Counted from the first letter of the stretch, positions 9,563 through 18,610 are shown. The stretch: DNA of 33,534 nucleotides from Candidatus Delongbacteria bacterium (GCA_027858225.1 JAQIDB010000029.1:1-33534), one strand, 5' to 3'. The notes: a model not told the origin generated them from the sequence alone. Translations and numbers: made by a program.

Positions 9563-10729
9563 ATGAAAAAAATATTGATTACTATAAGCATAATAGCATT
9601 ATTGATGAGTTGTAGTAAGACTGACAAGCAAAATAAAGAAGATGAAAATATTACCAACGATGTTCAGGTAATTAAAAATAAATTTAAACCTGCTGATCCT
9701 AATCTTCAAATAATTCCTAAATTAGTGCTGAGTATCAATGATATTGCTGACGATGGAACAGAGAATTTCCAAAGATTGCAACAGATTAGTGTTGCGGATG
9801 ATGGAAACATATATGTATCAGATGGAGGAACTTTTTCAATAAGGAAATTTGATAGTAGTGGTAAATTACTTGCCAGTTTTGGTAAGCAAGGGAATGGACC
9901 TGGAGAATTTTCGATGATAAGTGCAGGTATAGCAGCTGGAGTCGATAAGATATACATACCTGATCCAATGACACAAACTGTAAATATATTTGATAATGAA
10001 GGAGTTTTTATTGAAAAAATCAATACGATGGCAATAGGAGTTGGTATGATAACAATGCCATCAATTATGGGTAATGGTGATTTTATAAGTTATGTTACAC
10101 AGGTTGAACAAAAAGATAGTAAAATAATTTTAAAAAATTCTTTAAAAATATTGGATGATAAATTTAGTAAAAAAAGTCAAATTTGGTCTTTAGACCTGTC
10201 ATTTGATCCTACAGATATTTCAAAAATGATGTCTATGGGAAATGATTTTCCGGCTTTAGCTTTTAGTAAAGGCGAAGTATTTGTTTCAAAAAGTGGAGTA
10301 GATAGATTTGAAATTACTGCATATGATTTAACAGGTAAGGAAAAATATAAAATACAATTACCATATAGAAAATTAAAATATTCTCAGAAAGAATTAGATA
10401 CAATCAACGAAAAAATGAAGTCATTTGGTGATGATAATGTTCAGCATTATATGGAAGGGTTTAAATTTGAAGAAACTTATAAGAAAGTAATAAGTGCTAT
10501 GTATTTTGATGGGAAGGGAAGATTGTGGGTTGCAAAAGCAAATGAGATTGATGAGAATGAGGATATTGAACTGGTTAAGTTGGATATCTTTAAAGATGGT
10601 ATTTATCAAAACACTATAGAATTAAAAGATTCTGATGGAAATTTAATAAACGGAATGATACAGGTAAAAGGTAATAGGATCTATTCGTTGAGCCAAGATG
10701 ATAATAAGATCAAGATTTACGAATTTTAG
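9563..10729 (+). CDS. 6-bladed beta-propeller (NHL-like) lipoprotein
   Basis: Lipobox LLMSCSK; ISVADDGNIYVSDGGTFSIRKFDSSGKLLASFGKQGNGPGEF is a propeller blade signature; start at MKKILITISI after GGAG. Confidence 0.8.
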   Translation: MKKILITISIIALLMSCSKTDKQNKEDENITNDVQVIKNKFKPADPNLQIIPKLVLSINDIADDGTENFQRLQQISVADDGNIYVSDGGTFSIRKFDSSGKLLASFGKQGNGPGEFSMISAGIAAGVDKIYIPDPMTQTVNIFDNEGVFIEKINTMAIGVGMITMPSIMGNGDFISYVTQVEQKDSKIILKNSLKILDDKFSKKSQIWSLDLSFDPTDISKMMSMGNDFPALAFSKGEVFVSKSGVDRFEITAYDLTGKEKYKIQLPYRKLKYSQKELDTINEKMKSFGDDNVQHYMEGFKFEETYKKVISAMYFDGKGRLWVAKANEIDENEDIELVKLDIFKDGIYQNTIELKDSDGNLINGMIQVKGNRIYSLSQDDNKIKIYEF

Positions 10730-10830
10730 TTGATTAAAAGATGCATATTTTGTTTAAAATATTATTGATTAATATGTAATATGAATTTATATTCATAGTT
10801 CTATGAATTATAATTAATTTAGGAGTTATC

Positions 10831-11946
10831 ATGATAGATCTTAATAGAATGTTTGCTGCTCTGATTGAAAGCGGTGGATCTGATATACATTTAAAAGTTG
10901 GGATCAAACCAATTTTTAGGGTAAATAGTGAGCTTGTTGACTGGGGCGAAGAGAGTATCAATATGGATGACATGATCACTATTGCAAACGAATTGATGGG
11001 TAAGAAAGAGAAAGAAACATTTGCAGAAAAAAAAGAAGCTGATTTTGGATTTGGTGTAAAGGGTGTAGGTCGATTTAGAGTAAATGTCTATAAACAAAGA
11101 GGAACAGTTGCAATTGCTATTAGAGCAATACCTTTTGATATAAAAACTATTGATGAATTACATTTGCCAGATGTTCTAAAAAAAATATCAATGAATAATA
11201 GAGGGCTAGTAATTGTAACAGGTACTGTTGGTTCAGGAAAATCTACAACAATTGCTGCAATGTTAGAGTATGTGAATCAAAATAAAAGAGCAAACATCAT
11301 AACAATTGAAGATCCAATCGAATTCTTGTTCAGGGATAAAATGTCAATTATCCATCAGAGAGAAGTTGGTAGTGACACAGAGTCTTATTCAGGTTCATTA
11401 AGATATTTACTTAGACAAGATCCTGATATTATAATGATCGGTGAGATTAGAGATAGTGAAAGTATGTATACTGCAATTAGAGCGGCTAACACAGGACATC
11501 TGGTTTTTACGACACTTCATACTACAGATGCTGCTCAAACAATAGGTAGAATATTATCTTTCTTCCCTGGTGATCTTCAGAATGAGATCAGAAACCTTTT
11601 ATCTGTAACTCTTCAAGCTATTATATCACAGAGATTGATCCAAACCAGAGATGGTGAAGGTCGAGTTCCAGCAACAGAGATCTTAATTATAAATGAAACA
11701 ATTAAAGAAGCAATTATTGATACTGAAAAAGCCTCAGATATAAAAATGTCTATTGAAAAAGGTGAAACTATCTATGGTATGCATACATTTGATCAAAGTG
11801 TATTTAGGCTTTATGATAAAGGTTTGATCTCCCACGATGAAGCAGTAAAAGCAGCTTCAACACCGACAGACTTTGAAAGAAGATTAAAAGGTCTTGATTC
11901 TTCAGATGGAAATAATTACGAACTAGGCGATTACGGTTCTAAGTAA
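10831..11946 (+). CDS. PilT/PilU-like twitching-motility ATPase (T2SS-E family)
   Basis: GGSDIHLKVG, VTGTVGSGKSTTIAAM (Walker A), IITIEDPIEF, LRQDPDIIMIGEIRD, TGHLVFTTLHTTDA. Confidence 0.92.
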   Translation: MIDLNRMFAALIESGGSDIHLKVGIKPIFRVNSELVDWGEESINMDDMITIANELMGKKEKETFAEKKEADFGFGVKGVGRFRVNVYKQRGTVAIAIRAIPFDIKTIDELHLPDVLKKISMNNRGLVIVTGTVGSGKSTTIAAMLEYVNQNKRANIITIEDPIEFLFRDKMSIIHQREVGSDTESYSGSLRYLLRQDPDIIMIGEIRDSESMYTAIRAANTGHLVFTTLHTTDAAQTIGRILSFFPGDLQNEIRNLLSVTLQAIISQRLIQTRDGEGRVPATEILIINETIKEAIIDTEKASDIKMSIEKGETIYGMHTFDQSVFRLYDKGLISHDEAVKAASTPTDFERRLKGLDSSDGNNYELGDYGSK

Positions 11947-11998
11947 TAACAAAACTTTGTTATTACCCAGGCGACTATGGATCAAAATAATAACAATT
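11926..11998 (+). repeat. Tandem echo (44-nt period) of the pilT-like 3' end and stop
   Basis: GGC GAT TAC GGT TCT AAG TAATAACAA (11926) and GGC GAC TAT GGA TCA AAA TAATAACAA (11970): both GDYGSK*, all five differences at third codon positions. Confidence 0.8.
11944..11965 (+). other. Perfect inverted repeat spanning the pilT-like stop codon
   Basis: TAATAACAAA-ac-TTTGTTATTA; no U-tract, so not a classical terminator. Confidence 0.55.
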
Positions 11999-12027
11999 TA
12001 AAAGATAATTATATTAGGAGCAACAAA

Positions 12028-12405
12028 ATGAACTTTCCAAAAGAACTTCTTTACACAGACGATCATGAATACTGCAGAGTTGAAGGAAATGTAGTTGTAA
12101 TAGGTGTAACTGAGTACGCTCAGGAACAATTAGGCGATATCACTTACGTAGAACTTCCTGAGATTGGTGATACTTTCAGTAAAGGTGATAGTCTTGGAGT
12201 TATCGAAGCAGTAAAAGCAGCTTCAGATATATATTCACCTGTATCTGGTGAAGTTGTAGAGATCAATGAAAACTTGGAAGATAATCCTGAACTTGTTAAT
12301 AGCGAGTGTTATGAAGGTGGATGGATATTAAAAATAAAACTTTCAGATACCTCTGAACTTGATGGATTGATGAAACCGGATGCTTACGAAACAACAATAG
12401 ATTAA
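12028..12405 (+). CDS. gcvH: Glycine cleavage system H protein
   Basis: LLYTDDHEYCRVEGNVVVIGVTEYAQEQLGDITYVELPEIG..., lipoyl-Lys region GVIEAVKAASDIYSPVSGEV; start MNFPKEL after AGGAG. Confidence 0.95.
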   Translation: MNFPKELLYTDDHEYCRVEGNVVVIGVTEYAQEQLGDITYVELPEIGDTFSKGDSLGVIEAVKAASDIYSPVSGEVVEINENLEDNPELVNSECYEGGWILKIKLSDTSELDGLMKPDAYETTID

Positions 12406-12448
12406 TTTAACTTTCGTTACAAGGCAATAATAGATTAATTTAACTTTC
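12384..12448 (+). repeat. Imperfect tandem duplication (33-nt period) of the gcvH 3' end and stop
   Basis: TTACGAAACAACAATAGATTAATTTAACTTTC and TTACAAGGCAATAATAGATTAATTTAACTTTC; the last 20 nt are identical and include the TAA stop. Confidence 0.8.
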
Positions 12449-12466
12449 ATAAAGTAGGTAAAAGAA

Positions 12467-13813
12467 ATGCCATATATTTCAAACACAGATAAAGACAGAA
12501 AAGAAATGCTGGAAGCTATAGGAGTATCAGATTTTCAAGAATTATTGAAAGATATCCCTGAAGAATTTAAAGCTGAATGTAGAATCAATTTACCTGATGG
12601 TATAAGTGAATATGAATTAACAAAAGAAATGAGAAGATTAGCATCTAAAAATTTAAACACTGCTAATATTACATCTTATCTGGGTGCTGGATCTTACGAT
12701 CACTATATTCCTTCAATAACAGGCTTTTTGGCTAGTAGACCGGAATTTCAAACTGCTTACACACCTTATCAGGCAGAAGTTAGTCAGGGAACTTTGCAGT
12801 CAATTTATGAATACCAAACAATGATATGTAATCTTACAGGAATGCATGTAAGTAATGCTTCAATGTATGACGGAGCTTCTTCAATGGCCGAAGCCGCAAT
12901 ATTAGCTTGCAGACAGACAAAAAAGAAAAAAATATTAATAGCATCTACAGTTAATCCTGCTAATATTGAAGTTGTTAAGACTTTTACAAATTCAATAGGA
13001 TATGAGGTTGAGTTAATAAATGAAGATAACGGAACAGTTTCTATAGCAGAATATGAAAGTAAAATAGATGATACAACAGCTTGTGTTATTGTACAAACTC
13101 CTAATTTTTACGGTAATTTAGAAGATCTTGAAGGATTGGCTGATCTAATTCATTCAAAGAAAGCTTTATTTATTGTATCAATAGATCCGATCAGTATAGG
13201 ACTTTTCAAAAAGCCTGGTGAATATGGTGCTGATATTGTTGTAGCAGAAGGTCAGTGCTTGGGATTGCCACAAGGATTTGGTGGACCTTACCTAGGAATA
13301 TTCGCGTCTACAAAGAAACTGATGAGAAAGATACCAGGAAGAGTAGTTGGTGTAACAGAAGATATCGATGGTAAAAGAGGATTTGTTCTTACATTACAAA
13401 CACGTGAGCAGCATATCAGAAGAGATAAAGCAACTTCTAATATTTGTTCAAACCAAGCTCTTTGTGCTTTAACAGCTGGCATATATATGAGTACAATGGG
13501 AGAAGAGGGATTTAAAGAAGTAGCAGAAAATTGTTACTGGAGAAGTCATTATTTAGCAAAAAACATCTCAGAAGTCGATGGTTTTGAAATTAAATATGAC
13601 AAACCTTTCTTTAAAGAGTTCGTAGTTAAGACAAAATATCCTGTTAAACCGTTAATTGCTAAGATGGTGGAAAAAGGTATATTTGCAGGAATCCCTATGG
13701 AAGATTTCAAAGTGAACAATGATGAATTCCTTGTAGCTGTGACTGAGAAAAGAAGCAAAGAAGAAATGGATGATTATATAACTGTCTTGAAAGAGATATC
13801 TAACAAACTTTAG
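12467..13813 (+). CDS. gcvPA: Glycine dehydrogenase (decarboxylating) subunit 1
   Basis: MPYISNTDKDRKEMLEAIGV, SYLGAGSYDHYIPS, YTPYQAEVSQGTLQSIYEYQTMIC, REQHIRRDKATSNICSNQAL. Confidence 0.95.
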   Translation: MPYISNTDKDRKEMLEAIGVSDFQELLKDIPEEFKAECRINLPDGISEYELTKEMRRLASKNLNTANITSYLGAGSYDHYIPSITGFLASRPEFQTAYTPYQAEVSQGTLQSIYEYQTMICNLTGMHVSNASMYDGASSMAEAAILACRQTKKKKILIASTVNPANIEVVKTFTNSIGYEVELINEDNGTVSIAEYESKIDDTTACVIVQTPNFYGNLEDLEGLADLIHSKKALFIVSIDPISIGLFKKPGEYGADIVVAEGQCLGLPQGFGGPYLGIFASTKKLMRKIPGRVVGVTEDIDGKRGFVLTLQTREQHIRRDKATSNICSNQALCALTAGIYMSTMGEEGFKEVAENCYWRSHYLAKNISEVDGFEIKYDKPFFKEFVVKTKYPVKPLIAKMVEKGIFAGIPMEDFKVNNDEFLVAVTEKRSKEEMDDYITVLKEISNKL

Positions 13814-13822
13814 TCTAATTTC

Positions 13823-13850
13823 AGAGCAGGTATTAATTACCTGCTCTTTT
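13823..13850 (+). terminator. Rho-independent terminator after gcvPA
   Basis: AGAGCAGGTAttaatTACCTGCTCTTTT. Confidence 0.8.
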
Positions 13851-13868
13851 AGTATAATAATTAACTAT

Positions 13869-14783
13869 ATGAAAAAACCAAAAATTTCCCACTATATTGA
13901 ATATTACATTATGTTGGCATTTCAGCTGATGATAAGGATATTACCATTGAGTATTGTTGTATATGGTGCAAGAATTTTAGCAGCTACAATTTCAGTATTT
14001 AGAAAGGTAAGAAATAAGATCGTAATGGATAATCTGAAAACAGCTTTTCCAGATATGGATATACCTTCAAGAGAAAAGATTAGAAATGAGATGTATCAGC
14101 AAATCCTAATGTCAATGTTCGAAAGCTATAAATACATGTATTTGTCAGATGAAAAAAAATCTAAATATATTATTACTGACGAAGAAAGCATCTTAAGTAT
14201 TGATAAAGCTTTAAAGAATGACAAAGGATGTATAGTTGTTGGAGGACATTATGGTTTTTTTGAGGGTGGAGCACATTATGGAGTATCTATCAATTTGAAA
14301 TCAGCTGTGGTTGTTGCCAATCAAAGAAATAAGTTAACTGAGAAATTGATCGATATACCAAGAACAAAGTCAGGTTTCTTAGTTATCCATAGAAAAGAAA
14401 TGAGAACTTTAATCAAAGCTATAAAAGATAACTATTTTATAGCACTTCTTTCGGACCAGAATGCTGGAAGTAAAGGAGTATTCGTACCTTTCTTTGGGAA
14501 ATTAGCCGCTACACATCAAAATCCTGCAATACTAGCAATCAAATATTCTATGCCGATACTGCTTTCGGTAACAAGAAGAAGAAAAGATGATCTTTTAAAA
14601 CATGATCAATTTTTTATTGAAGTGAAATACGATGATATTTTAGAAATGGATATTGAAAAGGATGAAAAGATATTGAAAGTTGTCGAACGATATACTAAAA
14701 TGATAGAAACAGAAATAAAAAAGGATCCAACACAATACTGGTGGATCCATAAAAGATATAAAACTCGCCCTAACAAGGACTAA
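13869..14783 (+). CDS. LpxL/HtrB-like lipid A biosynthesis acyltransferase
   Basis: GGHYGFFEGG (H-X4-E), VVANQRNKLTEKLI, LLSDQNAGSKGVFVPFFGKLAATHQNPAILA, YWWIHKRYKTRP. Confidence 0.88.
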   Translation: MKKPKISHYIEYYIMLAFQLMIRILPLSIVVYGARILAATISVFRKVRNKIVMDNLKTAFPDMDIPSREKIRNEMYQQILMSMFESYKYMYLSDEKKSKYIITDEESILSIDKALKNDKGCIVVGGHYGFFEGGAHYGVSINLKSAVVVANQRNKLTEKLIDIPRTKSGFLVIHRKEMRTLIKAIKDNYFIALLSDQNAGSKGVFVPFFGKLAATHQNPAILAIKYSMPILLSVTRRRKDDLLKHDQFFIEVKYDDILEMDIEKDEKILKVVERYTKMIETEIKKDPTQYWWIHKRYKTRPNKD

Positions 14784-14789
14784 GTAGAA

Positions 14790-15026
14790 TTATTTAACTA
14801 CTATAGTTTTTCCTGCCTTGATACAACTTGTACATACATTTAATTTAACTTTTCCTTCACCGGCTTTTTGTTCAACTCTAACCGTTTGGATATTTGGATA
14901 AAAAACTCTTTTTGATCTTCCAGTGATGTTAATACCAACTCCACCTTTTTTCTTTGCCATACCTCTTCTGGCTACTGAACCACCGAAAACTGGTCCTTTT
15001 CCGCAGATGTCACATATACTTGACAT
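14790..15026 (-). CDS. rpmB: 50S ribosomal protein L28 (Cys4-type)
   Basis: MSSICDICGKGPVFGG...SRRVFYPNIQ-like core (GRSKRVFYPNIQTVRV), CTSCIKAGK. Confidence 0.93.
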   Translation of the reverse strand: MSSICDICGKGPVFGGSVARRGMAKKKGGVGINITGRSKRVFYPNIQTVRVEQKAGEGKVKLNVCTSCIKAGKTIVVK

Positions 15027-15314
15027 TTTAAAACCTCGTTTATTGAAATTATTAATTACATTTTAGATGAATTTTATGCCTAAGTCCATCGAGCGTGTAA
15101 TATAATATATGAAGCAATTAAATGCAAGACTTATTTAGTACATATTCAAAACATATTAAATTTTGTACTTCTACGTCAAAAAATAATTTACTGCATTCAT
15201 TTACAATAATGTAAACTCGTTTATAAATTATGATTTTCCTTGAATTACTTCATTTAATCTATCTTGAATTAATAATAAGTTATATAGAAAAATATTCAAT
15301 TACGATTTATGTTT

Positions 15315-15343
15315 TTGACAGTGAGTACTAAAATAAGTATATT
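15315..15343 (+). promoter_or_regulatory. Predicted sigma70 promoter
   Basis: TTGACA-N17-TATATT upstream of the 15377 ORF. Confidence 0.6.
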
Positions 15344-15376
15344 ATTAAAAAAAAGTATTTTATTGTAGAGGAAAAT

Positions 15377-16036
15377 ATGTTTGAAAAAATAAAACAAGCC
15401 TTACTTCGTGGAAGAGAGAAGGCAGTAATTGATTCTTCTAGATTTGCTGATCCAATTGCTGATGGAACTGAATGGGGACCTGCAAAAAGAGGAGGAACAA
15501 ACTTTCGAACTCATAAACTTGTTAATTTGGGTGGACAGAGAGTTGAGTTTAAGGGTTCTATTGGAGGTATTATCTTTGGTTTGATATTTGCCATGGTAGG
15601 AATAGGAGTTCTTGTCGGGTTTTCTGTATTTATGTCAACAAGTGAAAATTTAGAATTCGAATTACCAATGATACTTCCATATATTTTCGGTACTGTTTTT
15701 ACGTTGGTGGGATTTTTCATTTATAGATCCATGACAGCTCCAATAGTTTTTGATAAAAGTCAGGGTTTCTTCTGGAAGGGAAGAAAGAACCCAAGAGAAG
15801 TTTTTAATATTGATTCCATTAAAGTTCATGCAGAGGTGGATCAAATTCATGCAATTCAAATATTATCAGAATATTGTCATTCAGATAAAAGTCACTATTA
15901 CAGTTATGAATTAAACCTTGTTCTTAAGGATAACAGCAGGATAAATGTGATCGATCATGGAAATCTTAATAAATTGAGAGAAGATGCAAATACTCTTGCT
16001 GATTTTCTTGGAGTACCAATCTGGGATGTGGTTTAG
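15377..16036 (+). CDS. Hypothetical membrane protein (two central TM segments)
   Basis: Coding-like composition; TMs GGIIFGLIFAMVGIGVLVGFSVFM and PMILPYIFGTVFTLVGFFIY; promoter upstream and GAGG near ATG. Confidence 0.75.
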   Translation: MFEKIKQALLRGREKAVIDSSRFADPIADGTEWGPAKRGGTNFRTHKLVNLGGQRVEFKGSIGGIIFGLIFAMVGIGVLVGFSVFMSTSENLEFELPMILPYIFGTVFTLVGFFIYRSMTAPIVFDKSQGFFWKGRKNPREVFNIDSIKVHAEVDQIHAIQILSEYCHSDKSHYYSYELNLVLKDNSRINVIDHGNLNKLREDANTLADFLGVPIWDVV

Positions 16037-16120
16037 AATAATTTACAATGGACAATTGATAATGAAGATGTAGGGTTGAAAGAGTGATCTGCGTACCTTA
16101 CGAATAATTTATAAAGATAC

Positions 16121-16945
16121 TTAAAAAGTGTAACTCAAAGTTAATCCATAAGTGTTTTGGTCAGCGACAATAGGGTAGATTTCTGTAGTTTTATCTGAGT
16201 ATCTATTCATAATAATAGAGGCAGTGAAATATCCGATAGCAGCTCCGGTGAGAACATCGGAAGCCCAGTGTTTTTTATCATAGACACGTGATAAAGCTGC
16301 CATAGTCGCAATAGGGTAAGTTATATAAGGTAAATATTTTTTATCAGAGTAACATTCATTTATTATCTTAGCAGTCGAAAAGGCAAAAGTTGTATGTCCA
16401 GACGGGAATGAAAGTTGTTCAGTTTTAAAAGAAGCTCCATCATTTACATAAGGACCTTCTCCATCCTCAGGTCTGTGTCTATGAATAAGAAATTTTAACG
16501 ATTGTGTTATAAAAGCTGAGAATAATGCACTTTCAATTGCAAGTAATGAAGTTTTTCGAAGTCTTACATCGTCAGTGAAGATTGAAGTTACATAAGAAGC
16601 TATATAAACAGATCCCATGAAATATTTATCTCCGAAAAGCATAAATGTCTCAGCTATAGCATTGTTTGATTTACTGTAGTTAGATGAAATGTTTTTAGTG
16701 ATAATTTTATCGTTATTGAAAAGTATAAGTCCTGTACCAACTACTGCTGCAGTTGTAAGATAACCTTTCCATGTAGAAGTAAAAGGGGATAGAGCAATCT
16801 TTCCGGCATCTTGAAAACATCGTGTATAGTATTTTTCTGAGAATGCTGCATTCTTGTGAGTAAGCAAGCTGTCTCTTTCAGAAGAATATAACTTCAAAGA
16901 AAACAGGATGATAATTACAACGAGTATTTTGATTGAATTATTCAT
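16121..16945 (-). CDS. PAP2-superfamily phosphatase (membrane or exported)
   Basis: KFLIHRHRPEDG, SFPSGHTTFAF, SRVYDKKHWASDVLTGAAIGY. Confidence 0.9.
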   Translation of the reverse strand: MNNSIKILVVIIILFSLKLYSSERDSLLTHKNAAFSEKYYTRCFQDAGKIALSPFTSTWKGYLTTAAVVGTGLILFNNDKIITKNISSNYSKSNNAIAETFMLFGDKYFMGSVYIASYVTSIFTDDVRLRKTSLLAIESALFSAFITQSLKFLIHRHRPEDGEGPYVNDGASFKTEQLSFPSGHTTFAFSTAKIINECYSDKKYLPYITYPIATMAALSRVYDKKHWASDVLTGAAIGYFTASIIMNRYSDKTTEIYPIVADQNTYGLTLSYTF

Positions 16946-16952
16946 AATATTA

Positions 16953-16984
16953 TAAAAAAGGCAGGTTATAACCTGCCTTTTTAG
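16953..16984 (-). terminator. Rho-independent terminator downstream of the ammonia-lyase gene
   Basis: AAAAAGGCAGGTTATAACCTGCCTTTTT symmetric hairpin between two minus-strand genes. Confidence 0.8.
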
Positions 16985-16998
16985 ATTGATTATAGATT

Positions 16999-18528
16999 CT
17001 ACCCTAATGAACCGGTAACCTTTTCAACTTCTTCAAGTATTTCAGCTGTCTTAACGAGTTCTTTCATGTTAGTATGATCAGTATATAAAGGTCTGTCAAT
17101 TTCTAGGAAATCAACATATTTTCTGATAACATCTTTAGCCTTTTGAGTTCCTACACCGAAAGAATATTCTTCTTTTCTGAAATCAAGAGCTTGAGCAGCA
17201 GCCATAAATTCAATACCAAGAACACCGTAAGCATTGTCAAGGATCTGGAAGTTCTTAATTGCAGTATTCATACCCATAGAAACGAAATCTTCCTGATCAG
17301 CAGCAGCAGGTATTGATTGAATAAAAGCAGGAGCAGATAATATTCTTTGCTCTACGATCATCATATCAGCTGTGTATTGACTAAGCATTAAACCTGAGAA
17401 CATTCCAGCACCTTTTGTAAGGAAAGCAGGAAGTCCAACGCTTAAAGCAGGATTGTTTAATCTATTCATTCTTCTTTCTGACATTACTGATACCATAGTG
17501 ATACAAGCACCTGCCATATCAACCGGAACTGAAACAGGTGTGCCTTGAAAGTTTGCTCCTGAAATTTGCATATTTTTTTCAGGGAAAAAGATAGGATTAT
17601 CACCAACACCGTTTAATTCTATTTCAACTTGAGATTGAGCGTAAGCAAGTGCATCATGAGCAGCTCCAATAACCTGTGGAGTTGATCTCATTGAATAAGC
17701 ATCTTGAACTTTACATTTTACTTTTTCTTCTTTTAAATCTCCACCGGAAACGATCTTGTTAATTGCCTCAGCAGATCTTACAGCACCTTTGAAGCCTCTA
17801 ACTTGATGAAGAAGTTTTGTATAAGGTTTCATGTTTGCTTTTAAAGCCTCTAATGACATTGCTGCTGCGATCTCAGCTTGTTTTAACCACTTCTTCGCAT
17901 CGAATAGGAATATTGCACTCATTGCAGTTAAAAGGTTTGATCCGTTGATAGTTGCCAATCCGTCTCTTGCCTTAAGACCTGGAATAGTAATTCCTGCTTT
18001 TTCCATAGCGACTTTTGATTCCATTAGCTCACCTTGGTAATAAGCTTTTCCTTCACCCATCATAAGTAAAGCTACCTGAGACATTGGTGCTAAGTCACCT
18101 GATGCACCAACAGAACCTTTTTGACAAACAAAAGGAGTAACACCTTTGTTTAAAAGATCTACAAGAGTTTGAGTAATAACTAATCTACAACCTGAATTAC
18201 CATGAGCATGAACATTGATTCTACCAAGCATTGCACCACGAACATACTCTAACGGTGCAGGATCGCCAATACCAGCTGCATGATTATAGATCAAATACTT
18301 TTGAAAGTCTTCAACCTGATCATCATCAAGAACAACTTCAGAGAATTCTCCGATACCGGTATTTACACCGTACATAATTTCATGAGCATCAATTTTTTTT
18401 TCCAGCATTGCTCTACATACATTGATTCTTTCAACTGCATCGGGGTGAAGTTCGATCTTCTCATTATTTCTTGCTACACTTACTATCTTATCGATAGTTA
18501 AACCTGAACCATCAATTATTAAAGCCAT
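16999..18528 (-). CDS. hutH: Histidine ammonia-lyase family (MIO aromatic amino acid lyase)
   Basis: YGVNTGIGEFS, GSVGASGDLAPMSQVALL (Ala-Ser-Gly MIO), QDAYSMRSTPQVIGA, GVGDNPIFF. Confidence 0.88.
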   Translation of the reverse strand: MALIIDGSGLTIDKIVSVARNNEKIELHPDAVERINVCRAMLEKKIDAHEIMYGVNTGIGEFSEVVLDDDQVEDFQKYLIYNHAAGIGDPAPLEYVRGAMLGRINVHAHGNSGCRLVITQTLVDLLNKGVTPFVCQKGSVGASGDLAPMSQVALLMMGEGKAYYQGELMESKVAMEKAGITIPGLKARDGLATINGSNLLTAMSAIFLFDAKKWLKQAEIAAAMSLEALKANMKPYTKLLHQVRGFKGAVRSAEAINKIVSGGDLKEEKVKCKVQDAYSMRSTPQVIGAAHDALAYAQSQVEIELNGVGDNPIFFPEKNMQISGANFQGTPVSVPVDMAGACITMVSVMSERRMNRLNNPALSVGLPAFLTKGAGMFSGLMLSQYTADMMIVEQRILSAPAFIQSIPAAADQEDFVSMGMNTAIKNFQILDNAYGVLGIEFMAAAQALDFRKEEYSFGVGTQKAKDVIRKYVDFLEIDRPLYTDHTNMKELVKTAEILEEVEKVTGSLG

Positions 18529-18555
18529 TTTTTACTCCGTTTATTTTCGTTATTG

Positions 18556-18610
18556 CAAGGGGCTAAAGCCACCTTGTTCCAAATCCGTTATTCTGAACTT
18601 AGTTCAGAAT
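18556..18610. repeat. REP-like palindromes upstream of the ammonia-lyase gene
   Basis: CAAGGGGCTaaAGCCACCTTG and ATTCTGAACTtAGTTCAGAAT (10+1+10 perfect). Confidence 0.55.

Noticed and set aside
9706-10023. 105-aa and 62-aa minus-strand ORFs inside the beta-propeller gene
   Set aside because: Shadow ORFs opposite a well-supported lipoprotein.
16037-16120. Possible gene-tail echo after the 15377 ORF (GATGTGGTTTAG versus GATGTAGGGTTG)
   Set aside because: Match is too short and gapped; the stop codon is not preserved.
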